Shown here: piece by piece, positions 31,515-42,238 of the stretch
How positions within the stretch are numbered: the stretch's first letter is position 1
Layout of the letters: every line of letters begins with the position of its first letter
Assembly (NCBI GenBank): GCA_012656075.1
Contig: JAAKBF010000227.1
Location: 186,001 to 250,000, forward strand
Source of the DNA: Phytophthora hibernalis
Lineage: Eukaryota > Oomycota > Peronosporomycetes > Peronosporales > Peronosporaceae
DNA: 64,000 nucleotides
Direction of reading: 5' to 3'
The notes under the pieces: generated by a model
Database searches by the model: none
The model's input: only the letters and a program-made list of their open reading frames with translations
What the model was told of the DNA's origin: nothing
Program-made: the position numbers and the translations under genes

Positions 31515-32606
31515 TTAAGAGACTGCGCGACCCTGTTGCCGCTTCCAGTACTCTTCTTCTAACTGACTCTGTTTGTTTTTATTGATAAGGCGTAGATTTG
31601 CCTGAGGCTCCCATGAATCAGGTTCGTTGCCAACCCATCTGATAAGAAATTTGAACTTACCGTTTCGAAGCTTCTTGTGCTCTAATATCTCTTCCGCTTC
31701 AATAATATCATTTCGGTTGATAGTGGCTTCACTCGCTTCCGATTGTACTGTTTTGAGATCATTCGGTGCCTTATAGAGTATATGTCCGTTTTTGGATCGG
31801 ATCTGTACTCGATATCCATCTATACCAACAACCGTATATACAGCCTTGCTCCAACGAGCGGCCTCCTTGTCAAACGTTTGCCTTTTTAGTCGATATATCA
31901 CCGATGTACCTTCTTCAAACTCATTCACAATGCGTTCTGCCTCAACTTGATTATGCTTCAGCTCCGAAGTCATTACCTCACCGATAGCATCGTTTGGAGT
32001 CATCCCAGTAGAGCTATGGATAGTATTGTTGTAATTGCCAATTAAATCGCTGATTAGCTTCTGTGTTACCGTTTTTGGAGTGACCTTTGTTAGTCGCTGC
32101 TTCAGGGTTCTGTTGAAGCGCTCGATTTTGCCCATCGTTCCGTGATCCCCTGGCTCGTTGTTGTAGTGTTCGATTTTCTTCAACTTAAGGAAAGATTGCA
32201 CTTCCTTGTTCATGAATTCTGTGCCGTTATCGCTAGTTAGTATATCTACTTTATGTAGCCTAACGAAAACTTTAATTGCTGTCAATACAACCGAGGCTGT
32301 TTTATTTTTAAGTAGCTTAGCGTAGCCAAGGCGCGAGTTGATATTGATGCATGTCAGTATTGGTCGCTTCTCCCAGAAACCAAGATCCATCTGCCACGAA
32401 TTTGGATTGTGCGAGGTAATTTTAAAACCATCGTACTTCCTCTTCTGTTCCTGAAAGCGTTGAATTTCCGATTGGGTTGCATACCAAGCCTTAACTGATT
32501 TAAATGTAATTTTTGGGTCTATCTGTCTGGCCTTCTCGTACAAAGGCCGGGCTGCGATAAAACCTGTTTTGGGGTCATAATATAGCTTAGTCAGTAGATC
32601 GGCCAT
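31515..32606 (-). CDS. INT: Retrovirus-type (RVE) integrase with chromodomain
   Basis: A 363-residue intact frame. The catalytic triad is visible: Asp in WQMDLGF (about 32388), Asp in TSDNGTEF (about 32225) and Glu in GKIERFNR (about 32122), with the D-to-E spacing of 35 expected for DD35E. A C-terminal chromodomain follows: EAEEILEHKKLRNGKFKFLI then RWVGNEPDSWEP. Polinton integrases insert the linear element with 6-bp duplications, matching the GCCGCC seen here; the chromodomain may direct insertion to chromatin. The start lies 8 bases after the PolB stop on the same strand. Confidence 0.95.
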   Translation of the reverse strand: MADLLTKLYYDPKTGFIAARPLYEKARQIDPKITFKSVKAWYATQSEIQRFQEQKRKYDGFKITSHNPNSWQMDLGFWEKRPILTCININSRLGYAKLLKNKTASVVLTAIKVFVRLHKVDILTSDNGTEFMNKEVQSFLKLKKIEHYNNEPGDHGTMGKIERFNRTLKQRLTKVTPKTVTQKLISDLIGNYNNTIHSSTGMTPNDAIGEVMTSELKHNQVEAERIVNEFEEGTSVIYRLKRQTFDKEAARWSKAVYTVVGIDGYRVQIRSKNGHILYKAPNDLKTVQSEASEATINRNDIIEAEEILEHKKLRNGKFKFLIRWVGNEPDSWEPQANLRLINKNKQSQLEEEYWKRQQGRAVS

Positions 32607-32614
32607 CTTATATG

Positions 32615-35600
32615 TTATTGTTTATAGTTAAGGAGACCTAAAGGAAGCCAAATATCTAGAGGGACAGTGCTAATTCCATCGTCTAAAACTTTTCTCTTGT
32701 CGTAATAGTAGTTTAGGGCAGTTTTCCTCTGCGTATATGCAATGATTGACTTGGACTCTTTGCTGATGCGAAAGCCCTTGTTAGTGCCTTGAAGAGTGAT
32801 TCGGTCGCGAACAATCGTCTCGAAGCCATCTGGGTTGAGGACATCATCATTGCGACCACGTCCCTGTTGAATACCCTTCGCGCTAACTTTTACCTTATAT
32901 TCATGGTCAGGAGGTAGCAGATGTAGTTTTTGCTCGATAATGAAACCATAGCATCACCAGACCACTCATCCTTGAACAAACCAGGCGTACGGCGATCAAA
33001 TTTAGCTACCTCAGTGTTGTAGTCACGCGGGAACCACTCGTACTTGTGTTGCTTGAAGTGGTCACGTAATTCAGGTTTGATGCAGCTCTGGAACGGGTTT
33101 TCACAGGAAAAGCGATGTATGCACTATCCGTGTCCATTTCCTGGTACTGGAAGTCGCTACGCTCGAAATATGTATCAATGCAGTCGTAGTAGAACTGTAG
33201 CATTCTTAGCTTGGCTAGCTGGTAAATAGCAATATTCAGTTGGATAGGAGTTTTGTTTTTGATGCGCCGTTTCTTCATAGTGATCTCAGCAGCATCATTC
33301 AGCTCATCGAGTCCATGGAACGTGAAGTGCTCGACACGTGCTTTGATTGCAGCGTCATCTGATTCGTACTTGATCTCCTTGTGCTTTGTCATATCCATAC
33401 CCGACCGCCCGAAAGCACTGTTACCCACAAGTTTCATCATCTCCGCAATCATTGCCTTAGACGTATCAACGTCACCCTCTCGTCGTGCGTTCGACACAGC
33501 ATCCATAAATGGAGAGAACGCCTTGTGAGAGCTAGCCTTAATGAAGCTGTAGGTCTTGGTGACCTCCATACCGTGAGAAAGGTACCACTTAAGCAATGGA
33601 GCATAAATGAGGATTTTCTCGCCAAAGTAGCTGCCAATTAGTTTGCGGGCAGGCTTTGCGCGACCCGATTCTCTAGAAAGGTTGTAGTCATACATATGCG
33701 AGCCAATGATGTTTTGGTCTTCACAATCGATTACAGTGTTCTTGAAAATCGGACTCATCTCGCTGAAATATTCTTTGAGGTGTTCTGGTGTTCGAATATC
33801 ACACTCAAGGAAGCCAAAGATCTTGTCGTTATTGATATCATCGATTATACCATCATAAGCCTGAATAGTGGTCAGTCGCCCGCATGACATATCATTACCA
33901 AGGGCCCAAAGGTACAAAGCATTGGCATCGTATCCAATGATCTTTTTACACATCTTGTTACCTCTAATCTTGGTCTCGTTGCGCTTAGAGTATCGATTGA
34001 AAATAATTGATGGTCCTCCAGCAATGATAGCTTTCATCTTACCATATATATCTGATTCCTCCTTATCAATGCTAAACACAAGACGGTCCGAGTTAAAGTC
34101 GAGAAGCTTCTTATATCGGAAGCCACTGAGGGACATATCCTTGCGAGCGACATTGCACTCGATGCAACTGATCAAAATATTTCCGTCGATATGACCTAGC
34201 TTGTTGTTCACTCGGTCGGCTGAAGCTGTATCTGCTGATAGCTGACAGTAGCAAAGACCGCATGAGTACTTCTGCTGCTTGAGTAGATCGTTCAGATGAT
34301 CGATAGTCATGTCAAACTCTCGCTTAGCATCCGCATCCTGAGTCTTGTATCCACTCATGCGCTTTGCTTGGAATCTAAACGCTTTAGCCGGCTCTCTGCT
34401 TCGCTTTTTGAGATTGTCAAAGCAGGTCTGATACATGACTTTCTCACTCAAGCCTGGTAGAGATACGCCGTCGGCAAACATATCTAGCTCAAACCCCTTG
34501 AAGAGTTCACGCTGGGCCTTGATTGCCTTGATGAATGGGACTACGTCTAAATTGTTGTACCAGATGAGTAAATCTCTAATAGACTTCATCTCATAGTGCT
34601 TCCAGACGAACTTTACTCGCTCGTAGTCAGAATTGCTGATGCTAGTGCCACGAAGCGAACTATCAAAAGCTGACTTAGGAGGGATTGTAGTCTTCTGGAG
34701 CACCTCAAAGGATTTGATGTGCTCGTAGGGGAAGAGTCCCTTGCCAAGGCCACAGACGCAACGTATTTTGTCATCACACTTGCAGCCACCGAGATACGTA
34801 GTAAGATACTTGTCATAGCTTGTACCAGCTGGAACGTAGTTAGTAATATCCAGCATTTTCATGTCGTCCGTGGCGATGCACATGTAGCTGGGGTTCTTAA
34901 TAACAGATTTGATATTATCGGTGCCAATGACAGCAAATATGTCGTTCTTGATGAGATTGATATCGTAACGGCCACTGTTGAAGCCGAATACCGGCACCTG
35001 ATCGAGTTGCTGCTTGATTTTGCTAAAATCCGTTCTCTGCTTACCAAAACCGATGACTTTGTGGAAATCAAAGAAGCTGGAATATTTGCCTTCCTGAATC
35101 CAGCTTTCTATATCACTCATAGTGTACCTTTGTGATAAATCTACGTTTGGGATTTCCATACCCGTTAAACCATGAGCGTCAATAAGCTTACGCAGAAGTG
35201 ACTCATACTTGAAACATTGTATTTTGGATCTTCGACCCGATGTCACCGATGTAATTGAACATGTCTGTAAGCAACGCCTTCGTGTCATCGTTAACAAAGC
35301 AACGCACTTCCTCCGTTAAGCTATCTGCTACCGAGACAGAGACTGGAATATGCTCGTTTGTGAAGACAGTGCTCTTTCCGCTCTGTACCATTGTCGGCTT
35401 GAGAATGGCTTCAAAGTCATAAACTATAAAATGGTCAAGATATTGATCAATACCCTTGATAGAGTACTTCATGAGCAGAGACTTAACGGTGTTCTGGAGT
35501 GGCTTGTAGATGGTTGGTTCAGCTGGGAAGCTCTCAATATTTATGAGCTCGCACTGGTTCTTTTTATGATTTCTGAGCTTGTCAGAGCTTAGGAACAACA

Positions 35601-36628
35601 TTTCACACTTTGGACATTGATGCTTGCTTTGAAGCATATCAACATTTTTGATATAGAGAGCATGATTTGCGTGAGAGAGGATGTTAATCGTGTCATATTC
35701 TTTGTCAGAAGGACGAATGCAGTCCACTTTACCGCTATCGACATCCATTGAATAGACATTTATGCTCAGCTGGAAGCATTCCTCTAACTCATCGAGCTGA
35801 AGAAGATCGATCGGTTTGAAATTGCGAAAGAGACTCAGACTGTAGCTAATACTTTTGTAAGAACAGTAGCGCTTGAATGCTGTCTTCACCAGAGCCTGAA
35901 TGAATCCTGGGTCTTTCTTATCTCCTGTCTGTTTGTGGTAAGCAATACAATGGAAGACACTTATTGTTCGTCTTAGGAAAGTTGATTACATGCTTGTTGT
36001 CGCGGATGATCTTGGGAATCACAGCCTGGCTATCTCCAAGGACATGTTCGCGGTGATAGATGTAAATTCTAAATCTAGTAATAGCTTTAAGCGTGTATCC
36101 ACTCGACGGGTATTTAAGCTTATCGGCTAACTCCATCGACCTAATCTCGGAAATGACCTTCTTACGAATGTCTGCCTTGCTATTGATTGCAACAGGTCTC
36201 TCAAATACAGCCGTGTTTTCGATGTTAGGGTACCAATATTGTTTAAAACTATCGTCAGTGTTGCTAATAAGATCATACCCAAGCGCAATATTGACCTTAA
36301 AAGTATTATTCTGGCTGTAGAGAACGTTCTCAAACTTCTCATAAAACTCCGAGGCCGGAATGCCTTCATAAAGGTGTGACTCCATGTTCTTTCCGTTATA
36401 GAAACGGTATTTAGGGTCAACCTTGAAGTCAGCCGACACATTCTTCTTCAATTTATCTATCGATACCTTATACAGCTTAGCAACCAGTTCCTGGTTTCTC
36501 TTACTGGAAATATTGCTAATATATACTAATTTGCCAGTTCTACCCCGAACCTTGACCCGGTAGCTGCTCCCCCATTTAATGGTTTGGATATTTAAGCGTC
36601 TTAGTCCTTCAAGCTCGTAGGCAAACAT
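32615..36628 (-). CDS. POLB: Protein-primed family B DNA polymerase with embedded HNH-like domain (frameshifted)
   Basis: About 1,330 residues from MFAYELEGLRRLNIQ (36628) to the stop at 32615-32617. In order: an N-terminal region; the segment shared with the left-end paralogue (KCVFHCIAYH..CPKCEMLF..NHKKNQC); exonuclease motifs YDFEA (35407-35424) and FGFNSGRYDINL (about 34970-35000); an inserted HNH/endonuclease VII-like module (CGLCYCQ..DRVNNKLGHIDGN..SCIECN, about 34130-34275); polymerase motif A YDANALYLW (about 33910-33935), motif B KLVGNSAFG (about 33410-33435) and motif C DTDS (about 33128). One-base breaks fall near 35931, 35215, 33101 and 32925. Protein-primed PolBs copy linear DNA from a terminal protein on the inverted repeats. 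Confidence 0.93.
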
Positions 36629-36755
36629 GCTCTCTATATATTCCTGGTTTTATATTTTTACTCGTGAGCTCGTCTTTATATTATTGACTTTTTATCTCAG
36701 GATCAACTGACTTTATATGATAGTCAAATACAAACAATCTGAAAAATTTAAATAA

Positions 36756-36980
36756 TTAATTAAGTTCGTTTTTGTTAAGATCGATTTCTTTTTGTTTAAG
36801 TTCGCTTTGTCGCTTTGCCGCCCACATTTTGCGCTTTTGCGCTTTTATTTGATCTCGGTGCTTGTCATCATATTCCCGCTGCTTAGCGATTTGCGTTTCT
36901 CTCGTCTTTAGATAGTAGCGCTTTTGGGCAGCTTTAATACGCTCTTTGTTAAGTACATACTGTTCTGCTGAGTACGCCAT
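36756..36980 (-). CDS. Small basic helical protein
   Basis: 74 residues, Lys/Arg/Gln-rich (KERIKAAQKRYYLKTRETQI; AQKRKMWAAKRQSELKQKE), predicted to be one long helix. It begins 118 bases inside the right TIR and reads toward the polymerase. The N-terminal AYSAEQYVLNKERI is typical of small basic proteins beside viral replication genes, but I assign no function. Confidence 0.4.
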   Translation of the reverse strand: MAYSAEQYVLNKERIKAAQKRYYLKTRETQIAKQREYDDKHRDQIKAQKRKMWAAKRQSELKQKEIDLNKNELN

Positions 36981-37098
36981 CTTTATATATTATATACTTT
37001 ATATTTGTCAGGATTAAAATAAAAATTAAGGGGAGGTAAAAACCGCATTCATTGTTCTTACCTACTTCGAATGAGTGTTTCTAGTAGAGACTCTACAC

Positions 37099-37282
37099 GT
37101 CGAGATGATTTGAACCTGCTGCTGAAGCGTTGGATGTTTCTCGCGCTCTCAGGTGGTCGAGAGGTCGCGCCTTTTGCAACACCCCTGTTTAATAGGTACG
37201 CCTAAACCTCTTCTGCGTATTAAATTAGCGTAAGAAAATGCGAAATTAAAAATTACCCGGAGGAGTGCTGAATGTTACTACT
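37099..37282 (-). repeat. Polinton right terminal inverted repeat
   Basis: Reverse complement of 20205-20389. It ends GAATGTTACTACT directly before the second GCCGCC. Confidence 0.93.
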
Positions 37283-37441
37283 GCCGCCGACGATGGTGCC
37301 ACAAGCATTGATGCCTTTTTGCGCACGTTTCTACGCCGATTAAACTGTGCCACTTTACTGGTACACCACGCTTGAGCGGCGGCAGGACTCAAACAAACAA
37401 AAGCGCGGAGCCAGCAGCAGCAGATACCGGTAGTAGCGACC

Positions 37442-39076
37442 ATGACGACCGACTCACCACAGCAGCCCGAGACGCACGTGGACGCAGCCACGCCCTCGAG
37501 CGCGAGTCTGGGCGGACGCGTGCGCAAGACGACGCAGAAGTTCACGTTCGTAGAGACCAAGGGCGAGGAACCCGAAGAGTTCCAGCCGCCCACGGGCAGT
37601 GGCGTCCAAGTACGCGACATGCAGTTCGCCAAGAGCAACGTACGTTGCAGTGCAAACCTGTGCAATTGCATGGGTTCTTACCTTTGATTGGGCGACAGGT
37701 GGAGGCGCTGGGCAAGAAGCAGCAGGAGATGATCAAGCAGCTCTACAATATCATGTTCGGACGGCGCTTCCAGCAGAAAAACGTGCATGCAACTGGCCTA
37801 TGCAATCTCAAAAAGGGGTGTAGCTGACAGGTTATTGGTTGACGCAGATGAAAGTGATCAAGGAGCACATTCTCGACTTTTCGGGGATTTTGGAGCAGGA
37901 CGACAAGGTGCAGAGCTGTTTGCGGCTCGTGGGTGGGGGATTGATGATTCTAATGGTGATGTGGTTGATGTTGCAGTCCGAGACAATTTGTTCGACAAGA
38001 TGGGCAAGTGGAAACTCATTTTCGTGCATGAAGTGATGGATCTGCTGGCGGTAATGTTGCATTTCCCACTTGTGGTTGGGAGGTGGCTGTACTGATGTTT
38101 GCTGTGAAGGTTGACCGCTCGAAGAAGGCGGGCGAGACGAATGACAAGAAAGCGCTGCTTAATCGACTCATCGGCTGGCTTTACAAACCGCAGGAGACTA
38201 AGGTACGGGCGGAGTTTAGTGGTGATGTTGTCAAGGTGGTAACATATATTGACGTGCCTTTTGTTTTGCTTCGTAATGCTACAGCTTGGGGAAAGGAAGG
38301 CTGCGATTGCTGCGAAGAAGGAAAAGCAGAAAGCCAACAAGCGGGCAAAAGCCAAGGCGAAGGCAGAAAAGAAGACGGTATGATTTTGGTGCTGACGAAA
38401 CCAACAAGACACCTTGTAGACGTTTACTCTCTGTGCACACTTGTTTTCTATGGGACTTGTAGAATGGTGAAGAAAAGGAGCCTGCTAAGAAGAAGCGGAA
38501 AACTACCAAGAAGAAGGCCGCTGCCGCCGAAGACGAGGACGAGAACGAGGAAGGAGGTGACAACGAGGCCACGGAATCGGAAGGTGAGGAGTCTTCAAGC
38601 GACTTTGAGGAAGCTAAGAAGAAGCCTACCAAGAAGCGGAAAGCCCTCGTCGGCCGAAGAAGTCGCGCGTCGTAGAAAGCGACGACGAGGACGACGAAGG
38701 TGAAAAGGAAGAGGACAGTGCTGCTGTCAAGACGAGGACACTGCCGCCATCAACGATGAGGAACAACCTGCTGCAGGGCCTGAGGCGAAGACGAATGTCG
38801 CTGAAAAGGAAGAGTCCGAGCCTGCAGCGGAGACTCTGGCCTCCGAGGTCTGCGATAAAGTCAGGGATATCATCGCACATGGTAACGCCGAGGAGCTGAC
38901 GGTGAAGAAGGTAACGCCATACACTCTCTCTACCAGGGATGGTCGTGGGCTAGAGCTAACCGCATTGTCTTGATATGCAGATCGTACGGCAGCTGAGCGA
39001 GGACCTGGGTCGCGACATGTCCTCGCAGAAGAAGGCGATCAAGGAGTTCATCACGAACGACCAGGTCGAGGCTTAA
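37442..39076 (+). CDS. DEK: DEK-domain chromatin protein
   Basis: Eight exons (37442-37639, 37699-37782, 37848-37907, 37977-38050, 38110-38202, 38285-38377, 38463-38910, 38981-39076) with GT..AG introns of about 59-85 bp. The N-terminal half carries the DEK pseudo-SAP/SAP region: KKQQEMIKQLYNIMFGRR, KVIKEHILDFSGI, DKMGKWKLIFVHEVMDLLA and LLNRLIGWLYKPQ. A long Lys/Glu-rich stretch follows. The C-terminal DEK_C domain reads KVRDIIAHGNAEELTVKK, then IVRQLSEDLGRDMSSQK. DEK binds chromatin and DNA junctions. One-base losses are at the exon 4 acceptor (37976), near 38650 and at 38731. The Polinton ends 160 bases before this ATG. Confidence 0.9.
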
Positions 39077-39299
39077 CCAACCGCAAGTTTAGAGTAAAAA
39101 CTACTGGTACCGGTACCGATAGATACCCCCGTTTCACGCTTTCTGGCGTCTACCGGGTTCGCCCAAGTTGCCTTTTTGTATCCATTTAAGGATTGGCTGA
39201 AACCCGGGGTTGTAATACACAACGATTGACTGAAAAGTGGACTTTAATTGATGATTGGCTTATGCCGCGGCTTCCATCCATTTCGTGATTGACAGCATC

Positions 39300-40730
39300 A
39301 TGGGCAAGAAGAGCAAGATCAAGAGCAAGACGGAGGCCGCTGTGGAGCCCGAGCTGGAGGCTAAGGTGGCGGAGGCTGTAAAGGATCAGGTGGCCAATCA
39401 GAAGGTGGAAGCGCTGACCGACGGGTTCGCCCAGAGCGCCGCGTTCTTCAGCAAGAAGGTGTCGTACGCTCCCAAGGAGGTGGAGACGCCGCCGGAGAAG
39501 ACGGAAGTGAAGAAAACGGACAAGAAGGAGAAGAATAAGAGCAAGAAGAAGACGGAAAAAGAAGAGGATCAGGAGACGGAGAAGACGGAGAAAGAGGAGA
39601 AGACGGAGGAGGCTGAAGAGGAGGAAGCGGAGACGGAAGACGGCGAGAAGAAGAAGAAAAGAAGAAGAAAAGCAAAAAGAACAAGGAGGAGGAAGCAGAC
39701 GTGGAAGAGGAGACGAAACCTGGGGATGAGAAGGACCGTCGCACGGTGTTCGTGGGCAACGTGTCGCTCGATGCCACGCAGAAGGACATCAAGAAGCACT
39801 TTTCCGTGTGCGGCAAGGTGGAGAACGTGCGTCTCCGGCATATGCCCATTGCCGGCTGCGCGGTGGGCGATGCTGGCAACCAGAAGCTCATGATGAAGGT
39901 CTGCGCCAACAAGAAGATCCTCACGACGGCCAAGGACAACTGCAACGCCTACGTGACGTTTGCGGACGAGAGCAGCGTTGAAGCTGCACTGAAGCTCAGC
40001 GGATCGGTACGTTCTGGAGCTGGTGAGTCGAAAGTTGGCGGTGCTGACTGTTGTTTCGGTTTGTAGGTGCTTGTGCTAAAAGATCCGCGTGGACCGCTCT
40101 GACCCCGTGATGGAACCTCGCCGCAGTGTGTTCATCGGAAACGTCCCTTTCAAATGCACGGACGAGCAGATGATGCTGTTCTTCGCGAAGCGCCTCAGGA
40201 CTGAAGAGGAGCCTGAGCCGATTGAGAACGTGCGCCTCATCCGCGACCGTGAGTCTGGACTTGGCAAGGGATTCGGCTACCTGCTGCTGAAGACCCAAGC
40301 TCTGGTTGCCAAGGCGTTGGCGCTTCGTGATCTTAAGATGGAGACCCGTGAGCTGCGTCTACAGGTGTGCGGTAAGCGCTTCAAGAATAACCGAGGCGAA
40401 GAGACTGCCAAGGAGGCGTTCGAAGGTACCCGTTCCTCCATCGGTGCGCGGGCACGCATTCAGCTGAAACGTAAGGCTGGTTCTGACATCCTCGAGCATG
40501 GCGTGACGACCAAGAAGATGAAGCGCACGGCGGCTGCGGCTGGTTTAGGCAAGAAGCTGAAGCCGAAGCACGCGGCCCGCAAGGCAGCAAAGGCAGCAGC
40601 GGAGGCTGCTGCTGCAACTGGAGGCAAGAAGCGCAAGCACGACCACAGCGACAGCAAAGCGGTGAAGGCTAAGACTAAAAAGCCCAAGCACGCCGCTCGC
40701 AAAGCCAAAGCTACTGCTGCCAAAAAGTAG
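39300..40730 (+). CDS. RBM34/Nop12-like nucleolar RNA-binding protein with two RRMs
   Basis: Starts MGKKSKIKSK. After an acidic-basic Lys/Glu-rich region, RRM1 has RTVFVGNVSLDATQKDIKKH and NAYVTFADESSVEAAL. A 60-bp intron (40007-40066) then leads to RRM2 with RRSVFIGNVPFKCTDEQMML and GKGFGYLLLKT. The C-terminus is Ala/Lys-rich and ends KATAAKK. Order, the VDRSD-type inter-RRM linker and the basic tail match RBM34/Nop12, which acts in 60S ribosomal subunit assembly in the nucleolus. The frame is off by one base in the A-rich run near 39661 and near 40079-40082. Confidence 0.88.
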
Positions 40731-40817
40731 ATAGATATCCAAAGCAACGTCCATTTACGAGAAATGCATCCGTTAGTTCCCAAAGCTCAAGCGACAGCCA
40801 CGTCGGTGATCGATCGC

Positions 40818-42238
40818 CTAGTTGGCACGCGGTTGCAACGGCGTGTAGCCCGATCGTTCCTTCCAGCGCTTCGCAATTGCCATCACTACTGCAGAAATAC
40901 CAGCCCCCGCTACGACGCCAAGCCCGACCATTACCCAATTGCTGCTTTCAGATGACTCTGTGGTGACAGCAGTAACCGTGTCTGTTGTCTTCACCGCGGC
41001 AGCTTCATCGAGCGGGAAGTCGCTCAGCGCTATGTACATGAGACTCATCACTCCCGTGTGGGGCAAGGTGTTGTTGTAGAGAGCTACAATCCGCACAATG
41101 TCCGTCGTGCGCATGCGTCGAGGTGGATCAAAAGTACAGGTGCTCATAGAGATGACATAGCCGTCTTCATTGCCAGCCTCATTGCCCGAGCCGTACTCCG
41201 GCACCGAAGCGCACAACAGGTCGCCCGTGGCGTCGTCGTACAGCTGAATGCCCAGTCCACCTCGGTGTTGGTGGCCAACGGCGTACACAAGCTCCACCTC
41301 GCGTTCTGGCTCGGTAGGGTGCTGGCGATACGAAAACAACGGGATGCTGCCGTTGTCCAGGCGCTGGCGAGTCGACAGAGTGTGAACACATCCAGGATGC
41401 GTCTCAGGGTCACACACCGGCACGTCGTACTCGATGTTCCCCATGTTGTCTAAATCCCCGAGGCATCGCAGCACGCTGCAAGATACAGCGGGCGGTTCTC
41501 CGGTACAATTTCAGTGTAGTCGAGCGAGTAGCGCAAATGGTACGACGCGTCACTAGCTGCTGCGACCTCCAGTTCCTCCTGCTCGAGACAGAACTCTGCG
41601 TCTTCACAGCACCGCAGTCCTCCATGGTACGTTTCAGCCGAGCACACCGTGTTGTCTTCAAACTGGAGCTGTGCGTTGCAGCTCCCATTACGGAAGTGCA
41701 TGCCGTTCACCGTATCAACTGTGAACTTGTCCTCCGACGTGCAGGGACACTCCAGACACCGATGAGCTCGTTCTGGCGCCAGGTTGCGAGTGTTGATGAT
41801 GTGCACATTGGCCACCCACTCGTCCTCCTCCACCGTCATAAAGGCGTAAGGGAAGTAGAATTCCTGTGGGGTGCCGCGACACTCGGTGCCGGCCCCAAAC
41901 GCCACGCTACGACTGAAGTTCTTGGGCTTCATGGGTGCCCAACGGCTCTTCATGGCGTCGTACTGCTTGTGCGTGGACCCGAACACGTGGTGGTGCAGGT
42001 AGGCATCGAACGTGGGCACAGGCACCACGTCCCCATTAGCGGATTGCTCCACCACCTCTGCGGCGAAACGGTGCACGGCAATGGGGCCCTTGGGGATCGG
42101 CAGACGGTGGAAAGTGTTGGTCACCTCCCTGGGACAGCAACAGCGGCGGCGTCAGCGCCGTGAAGCGCTTGGTCTCGGGCTGCTCACCCGCTGCTAGCGA
42201 GCACAAGAGAAAAGTGATGAGAAGACCTGAACCAGCAT
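40818..42238 (-). CDS. SURNod19-domain secreted/membrane protein
   Basis: Starts at 42238 with a signal peptide (LLITFLLCSLAAG). The SURNod19 domain follows: PTFDAYLHHHVFGSTHKQYD, FGAGTECRGTPQEFYFPYAF and VHIINTRNLAPERAHRCLEC. A Cys-rich central part and a C-terminal membrane anchor (NWVMVGLGVVAGAGISAVVM) end in a basic tail. SURNod19 (stress up-regulated Nod 19) proteins have no established function. It is convergent with the RBM34 gene, 87 bases apart. One base is missing near 42225, in the run at 42127-42129, and in the C4 run at 41456-41459; the domain is otherwise complete. Confidence 0.85.

Larger units (their letters stand above)
20205..37282. mobile_element. Maverick/Polinton element, complete, 17.1 kb
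   Basis: The element begins AGTAGTAACATTC and ends with the inverse, within inverted terminal repeats of about 184 bp. It is flanked by a perfect 6-bp target duplication GCCGCC (20199-20204 and 37283-37288), the size known for Polintons. All six core genes are present: MCP, minor capsid, adenain-like protease, packaging ATPase, RVE integrase with chromodomain, and protein-primed PolB. Accessory genes fill the rest. Several genes carry single-base frame breaks, but no core domain is deleted, so the insertion looks young or recently active. Confidence 0.96.

Noticed and set aside
39448..39945. Ser-rich minus-strand ORFs opposite the RBM34 gene
   Set aside because: Shadow of the Lys/Glu-rich coding strand.
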